Translations under genes and position numbers: made by a program | The notes under the pieces: generated by a model | What the model saw: only the letters and a program-made list of their open reading frames with translations | Database searches by the model: none | What the model was told of the DNA's origin: nothing | Source of the DNA: Verrucomicrobia subdivision 6 bacterium | GTDB taxonomy: Bacteria; Verrucomicrobiota; Verrucomicrobiia; Methylacidiphilales; Verrucolacustridaceae | Assembly (NCBI GenBank): GCA_945874125.1 | Contig: CAMCFB010000008.1 | Coordinates: forward strand, 1-36,908 | Direction of reading: 5' to 3' | Length of the DNA: 36,908 nucleotides | Shown here: in pieces, positions 34,137-36,908 of the stretch | How the letters are laid out: the number at the start of each line of letters is the position of its first letter | Position numbering within the stretch: position 1 is the stretch's first letter

Positions 34137-35225
34137 TCAGAGCTCGTCGTCGTGCACTGCCGCCAATGCCGATGACTTCTGATATTCGGTCACTCTGCCT
34201 TCAAAGAAATTCTGCTCTTTCTTAATGTCCATCATTTCGGCCAGCCAAGGCAACGGGTTGGCCACGTCGCCCCGTAGGGGTTTCAACCCCACTCCCTCCA
34301 GGCGCCGATCCGCGATATAATCAATGTAGGAGAGGAAATCCTCCAAGCTCAAACCAACCGCGTTCACCGGCAGACAATCTTTGATGAAAGTCTTCTCCAA
34401 CTCCACCGCCGTCGCCATGGTTTGGCGCAGCTCCTCCTTAAAATCCTCACTCCAAACATCACGATTTTCCTCCACCAGATCCATAAACAGGTTGCGGAAC
34501 ACCTCAATATGGTTCGACTCATCCCGCAAGGTGTAACGGAACATCTGTCCAATCCCGGGGAACTTGTTCTGCCGATACAAGGAAAGCACCATGCCAAACA
34601 ACCCGTAGAACTGGGTGCCCTCCATGCACTGACCGAAGACAAAGATGTTTTTCGCGAGGAGCCGCTTGTTCTCCACCTGCGTCAGATCCAGATCCCGACG
34701 CAAATCGCGGGAAATGCCCGTGACAAACTCATTCTTCTTCACGATCGACTGCACGTCTTCAAACATCGCCTCACACTCGTGCGGATTGATGCCCAAGGAG
34801 CTGATCATATAGAGCAAGGAATCCGCGTGAATATTCTCCTCATGGGCGTGCCGACCCAGGACCAACTTCAACTCTGGCGCCGTCACCATCTCCCGAACCA
34901 CATGCTGAATGTTATCGCCGACGATTCCCTCCGCTGCCGAAAAGTAGCCGATCCCCATTCGAATAATCCAGCGCTCCACGTCCGAGACCACTTTGTTGTC
35001 CTTCCACTGCTCGATGTCCTTACCCATGCCAATATCCTCCGGCTCCCAATGATTCGCCTTCATCTTGCGATAGAGGTCATAGGCCCAGGTATATTTCAAG
35101 GGGAGAAGATTGAAGGTCATCGTCTCTTTGCCCAAAATCACCTTCTTACCCGCAAAGGCAGCCTCCGCCTTTTTTTTGTCCAAAACGAACTTCCGTCCGC
35201 CAACCGTGAATTCTGTTTGCATCAT
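34137..35225 (-). CDS. nrdB: Ribonucleoside-diphosphate reductase small subunit, tyrosine-less (class Ic-like)
   Basis: Ferritin-like R2 subunit of 362 residues. By motif alignment the metal ligands are E99 (YFSAAEGIVGDN), E130 and H133 (EENIH), E202 (CMEGTQFYG), E236 and H239 (RDESNHIEVF). The first ligand is Glu where E. coli has Asp84. The position of the radical Tyr122 of E. coli is Leu137 (HADSLLYM). Glu first ligand plus loss of Tyr is the chlamydial class Ic pattern, which uses a Mn(IV)/Fe(III) centre. W60 and C-terminal Tyr348 could serve radical transfer. Tandem ATGATG at 35225, with AAGGA about 10 bases before. Separated from nrdA by 33 bases. The Mn/Fe assignment is inference. Confidence 0.94.
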   Translation of the reverse strand: MMQTEFTVGGRKFVLDKKKAEAAFAGKKVILGKETMTFNLLPLKYTWAYDLYRKMKANHWEPEDIGMGKDIEQWKDNKVVSDVERWIIRMGIGYFSAAEGIVGDNIQHVVREMVTAPELKLVLGRHAHEENIHADSLLYMISSLGINPHECEAMFEDVQSIVKKNEFVTGISRDLRRDLDLTQVENKRLLAKNIFVFGQCMEGTQFYGLFGMVLSLYRQNKFPGIGQMFRYTLRDESNHIEVFRNLFMDLVEENRDVWSEDFKEELRQTMATAVELEKTFIKDCLPVNAVGLSLEDFLSYIDYIADRRLEGVGLKPLRGDVANPLPWLAEMMDIKKEQNFFEGRVTEYQKSSALAAVHDDEL

Positions 35226-35294
35226 AATGTTGTTATCCTTTTAGCTTCTGCTCAGACCGGGCCGAAACTCCAAGCAGAGGCCAATTTTTAGTAT

Positions 35295-35318
35295 TATTTA
35301 CGCTAATATACGTAAATA
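35295..35318. promoter_or_regulatory. 24-base palindrome, candidate nrdB operator
   Basis: Arms TATTTACG and CGTAAATA (8 bases, perfect) with the 8-base centre CTAATATA. Read toward nrdB the centre gives TATATT, a -10-like hexamer, and the site lies 70-93 bases upstream of the nrdB ATG. It does not match the NrdR-box form, so the binding protein is unknown. Confidence 0.5.
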
Positions 35319-35332
35319 CCCTGTTTTGCCCG

Positions 35333-35364
35333 CAACACCTTTGAGTTGTGTTGAATGTGTTCAA
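35333..35364. repeat. Two overlapping inverted repeats
   Basis: CAACAC (35333-35338) and GTGTTG (35348-35353) form one dyad with 9 bases between. TTGAA (35351-35355) and TTCAA (35360-35364) form another with TGTG between, sharing three bases with the first. ACAC-N9-GTGT recalls NrdR boxes but is one base too long. Candidate operators for nrdB-nrdA. Confidence 0.35.
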
Positions 35365-35440
35365 GGTGACTAGATGTAGTATGAGAATTTTACGTGTCAA
35401 TAGACTTTGTGAAATTTTTTTATTTTGTGCGTATATGCCT

Positions 35441-35470
35441 AAAATAAAGGCAAATACAGGGCATTTGCCT
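35441..35470 (-). terminator. Candidate intrinsic terminator for msrBA
   Basis: On the minus strand AGGCAAAT, a 7-base loop and ATTTGCCT form a perfect 8-base stem, followed by TTATTTT. It lies about 70 bases beyond the msrBA stop in the right orientation. The stem is only half G+C, so strength is moderate. Confidence 0.55.
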
Positions 35471-35541
35471 AGCGGAGAGAGGGGTTCTCGCGCACCGACT
35501 TATTCACAACCGCAAAATTTTATCCGAGCAAAGAGGGTTTT

Positions 35542-36594
35542 CTACTGCGGAACGTGACAACCGCCCCCGCCATTTTTTTGGAAATATTTCTGATGATACT
35601 CCTCCGCTTTCGTGTACGGCCCGGCCCAATCCACCTGCGTCACGATCGGGCGCGAAAACTTTTTCTCACTCGTCAATCGATCGATCACATCCCGCACCTC
35701 ACTCTCCTGCTCCCCTCGGGTGAAATAAATGGCCGATCGGTACTGGTCACCCACATCGGGCCCTTGCCGATTCAGGGTCGTGGGATCGTGTATCTTAAAA
35801 AAGTACTCCACGATTTTTTTTGTATCGGTTTTTTTCGTCTCATAAACCAGCCGCACCACCTCCGCATGGCCCGTGCCGTGCCCACACACATCCCGATAGG
35901 TCGGGCTCTTCGTCCATCCCCCTTCGTATCCCACCTCAGTGCTTCTCACCCCGGCAAACTTCGAAAATACCTCCTCCACTCCCCAGAAACATCCCCCCGC
36001 CACATCGATCGTCTCCATCGCCGGTGCTGCTCCCTCCTCCTGAAAACTCAACACTGCTGAATTAATGCAGTACCTCAATCCCGTCGGCTTCGGCCCGTCC
36101 GGAAAAACGTGCCCCAAGTGCATATCACAGCGCACGCAGTGCACCTCGGTTCGGGCCATTCCCAGATCGTGATCCGTCTGCTCTCCGATGTTCTCATCTG
36201 CAAACGGCTGAAAAAAACTGGGCCAGCCGGTACCCGAGTCGAACTTATCCCCCGCCCGAAATAACGGCAGCCCGCAGCCCGCGCACAGATAGACCCCCTT
36301 GGCATGGTGATCGTGAAAGACTCCGCAAAAAGCCCGCTCCGTCCCGGCGGTCCGGCCAATGCGAAACTGCTCCACCGTCAGTCGAACCGCCCACTCTTTG
36401 TCCGACCGCACCACTTGCGGCACTTCCCTCACAGGACCCGCTTTCCCGTCCTGCGTCATCAAACGCACCTGAACCACTCCGCCTTTTTTCATGTCTTTCT
36501 TTTCGCTCATCGCACCAACTTGCCCCGAAAACCACCATCCCGCCAGCCCGACAATCAATCCCATCCCCATCCAAAACTGCCTATGCCGCATCAT
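35542..36594 (-). CDS. msrAB: Exported bifunctional methionine sulfoxide reductase, MsrB-MsrA order
   Basis: Repairs oxidised methionine (R and S forms) in one chain of 350 residues. An N-terminal hydrophobic segment (MGMGLIVGLAGWWFSGQVGA) suggests export or anchoring. MsrB comes first (about 65-185): zinc Cys 104, 107, 153 and 156, FDSGTGWPSFFQP, catalytic C176 in RYCINSAVL, and probable resolving C90 in RAFCGVF. MsrA follows (about 193-335): GGCFWGVEEVF with catalytic C202, GHAEVVRLVYE, GDQYRSAIYF. A C-terminal GGGGCHVPQ has a likely resolving C346. The order is B then A, opposite to the A-B fusions of e.g. pneumococci. The electron donor for a periplasmic form is not in the window. It lies 24 bases after the nucleotidyltransferase gene. 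Confidence 0.95.
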   Translation of the reverse strand: MMRHRQFWMGMGLIVGLAGWWFSGQVGAMSEKKDMKKGGVVQVRLMTQDGKAGPVREVPQVVRSDKEWAVRLTVEQFRIGRTAGTERAFCGVFHDHHAKGVYLCAGCGLPLFRAGDKFDSGTGWPSFFQPFADENIGEQTDHDLGMARTEVHCVRCDMHLGHVFPDGPKPTGLRYCINSAVLSFQEEGAAPAMETIDVAGGCFWGVEEVFSKFAGVRSTEVGYEGGWTKSPTYRDVCGHGTGHAEVVRLVYETKKTDTKKIVEYFFKIHDPTTLNRQGPDVGDQYRSAIYFTRGEQESEVRDVIDRLTSEKKFSRPIVTQVDWAGPYTKAEEYHQKYFQKNGGGGCHVPQ

Positions 36595-36618
36595 TTTTCC
36601 AACCTACACCCGCCATCC

Positions 36619-36908
36619 TCAAAACAAAGGATCCGGATAAACCCCTTGGCCTACCAAGCCGCGAAGATACGCAGCCACCAGCTGCTTGTCCTCCGGGTAG
36701 GTCATGCCCGCCCACTTTGCCGCGGTTGGCAAAACTTTCACTTTCGCCCTCCCCTGCGTAATCCAGCCACCCACCGCATTCGGAATTAAATACTCCGACT
36801 TGTCAGATCCCCCCTCCTTTTGCAGAAAATTTGCAAAACCATCCTGAAGCAAAGTAAAGATCGAAGGCTGAAACCCCCAGCAGTTCATCGAGACGGGCGC
36901 ATCCCCCT
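36619..36908 (-). CDS. Sugar nucleotidyltransferase-like protein, C-terminal part only
   Basis: The frame is open to the window edge, so the 5' part is missing. The visible 96 residues include APVSMNCWGFQPSIF, SEYLIPNAVGGWITQG, AKVKVLPTAAKWAGMTYPED and a final GLVGQGVYPDPLF. This is the tail of the NDP-sugar pyrophosphorylase-like family (VSMN-WGF-PS-F, then VLPT...W-G-TYPED). The activated sugar cannot be deduced. An internal ATG at 36888 is not the true start, because conserved residues precede it. It is 24 bases upstream of msrBA in the same direction. Confidence 0.75.
   Translation of the reverse strand, partial: GDAPVSMNCWGFQPSIFTLLQDGFANFLQKEGGSDKSEYLIPNAVGGWITQGRAKVKVLPTAAKWAGMTYPEDKQLVAAYLRGLVGQGVYPDPLF

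Larger units (their letters stand above)
35226..35541. other. AT-rich intergenic region (316 bases) upstream of nrdB
   Basis: The only long gap in the window. It is markedly more AT-rich than its surroundings. It contains three inverted repeats (35295-35318, 35333-35353, 35351-35364), a candidate terminator for msrBA (35441-35470), and a minus-strand TTGACA (35400-35395) without a good matching -10. On the minus strand TATATT lies in the centre of the first palindrome and could be an nrdB -10. No convincing gene is seen: a short plus-strand frame from GTG 35348 has no domain or coding character. Confidence 0.7.

Noticed and set aside
35500-35508. TTATTCACA, a DnaA-box match upstream of nrdB
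   Set aside because: About one such 9-mer is expected by chance in a window of this size, no second box is near, and it is about 275 bases from nrdB.
35348-35557. Short plus-strand open frame upstream of nrdB
   Set aside because: Starts with GTG in an AT-rich regulatory region, overlaps the msrBA end, and shows no domain or coding bias.

Overview
The window reads as an ordinary chromosomal stretch of a GC-rich Gram-negative bacterium. It carries an outer-membrane TonB-dependent receptor with C-terminal Phe, ExbB/ExbD/TonB, a LolA-like exported protein and an exported MsrB-MsrA. The best guess is the Planctomycetes-Verrucomicrobia-Chlamydiae group, most likely Verrucomicrobiota. The main support is a ribonucleotide reductase resembling the chlamydial type: NrdA with two N-terminal ATP-cones, and NrdB with Glu as first metal ligand and no radical Tyr. 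That placement is inference. I saw no phage, transposon, CRISPR array, rRNA or tRNA. Nearly every base lies in a gene; the only gap above 300 bases is 35226-35541.

Layout: (1) 1-2741, a DNA glycosylase and yggS on the minus strand, divergent from lysR-fur. (2) 2731-6787, a complete iron-type uptake module: a FecA-like receptor divergent from exbB-exbD-tonB, with two Fur-box-like palindromes between them, next to a Fur-family regulator. (3) 6844-10056, the protein-quality operon tig-clpP-clpX. (4) 10062-12204, a class V aminotransferase divergent from an exported LolA-like protein. (5) 12206-17662, priA-metG-sulfurtransferase on minus and a small lytic transglycosylase on plus. (6) 17686-21547, a minus operon of a P1B-4 metal efflux ATPase, adk and fmt. 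(7) 21633-24539 gcvP, convergent with a minus run of ridA, pyrE, a GNAT gene and a MerA/Lpd-like flavoenzyme. (8) 27605-30492, hupE, an unknown gene and tatD-thrB. (9) 30543-36908, nrdB-nrdA with a small membrane protein, then msrBA and the end of a nucleotidyltransferase gene.

If there is a theme beyond housekeeping, it is transition-metal and oxidant handling. Iron import (receptor, TonB, Fur), probable Fe/Co/Zn-type export (P1B-4 ATPase), a HupE/UreJ nickel or cobalt permease, a tyrosine-less NrdB that probably uses a Mn/Fe cofactor, and an exported methionine sulfoxide reductase all fall within 37 kb. I did not find a clearly new multi-gene system. The items most worth following are the NrdB active site, the paired operators in front of the receptor, the palindrome shared by the yggS and lysR promoters, and the nested palindromes upstream of nrdB.
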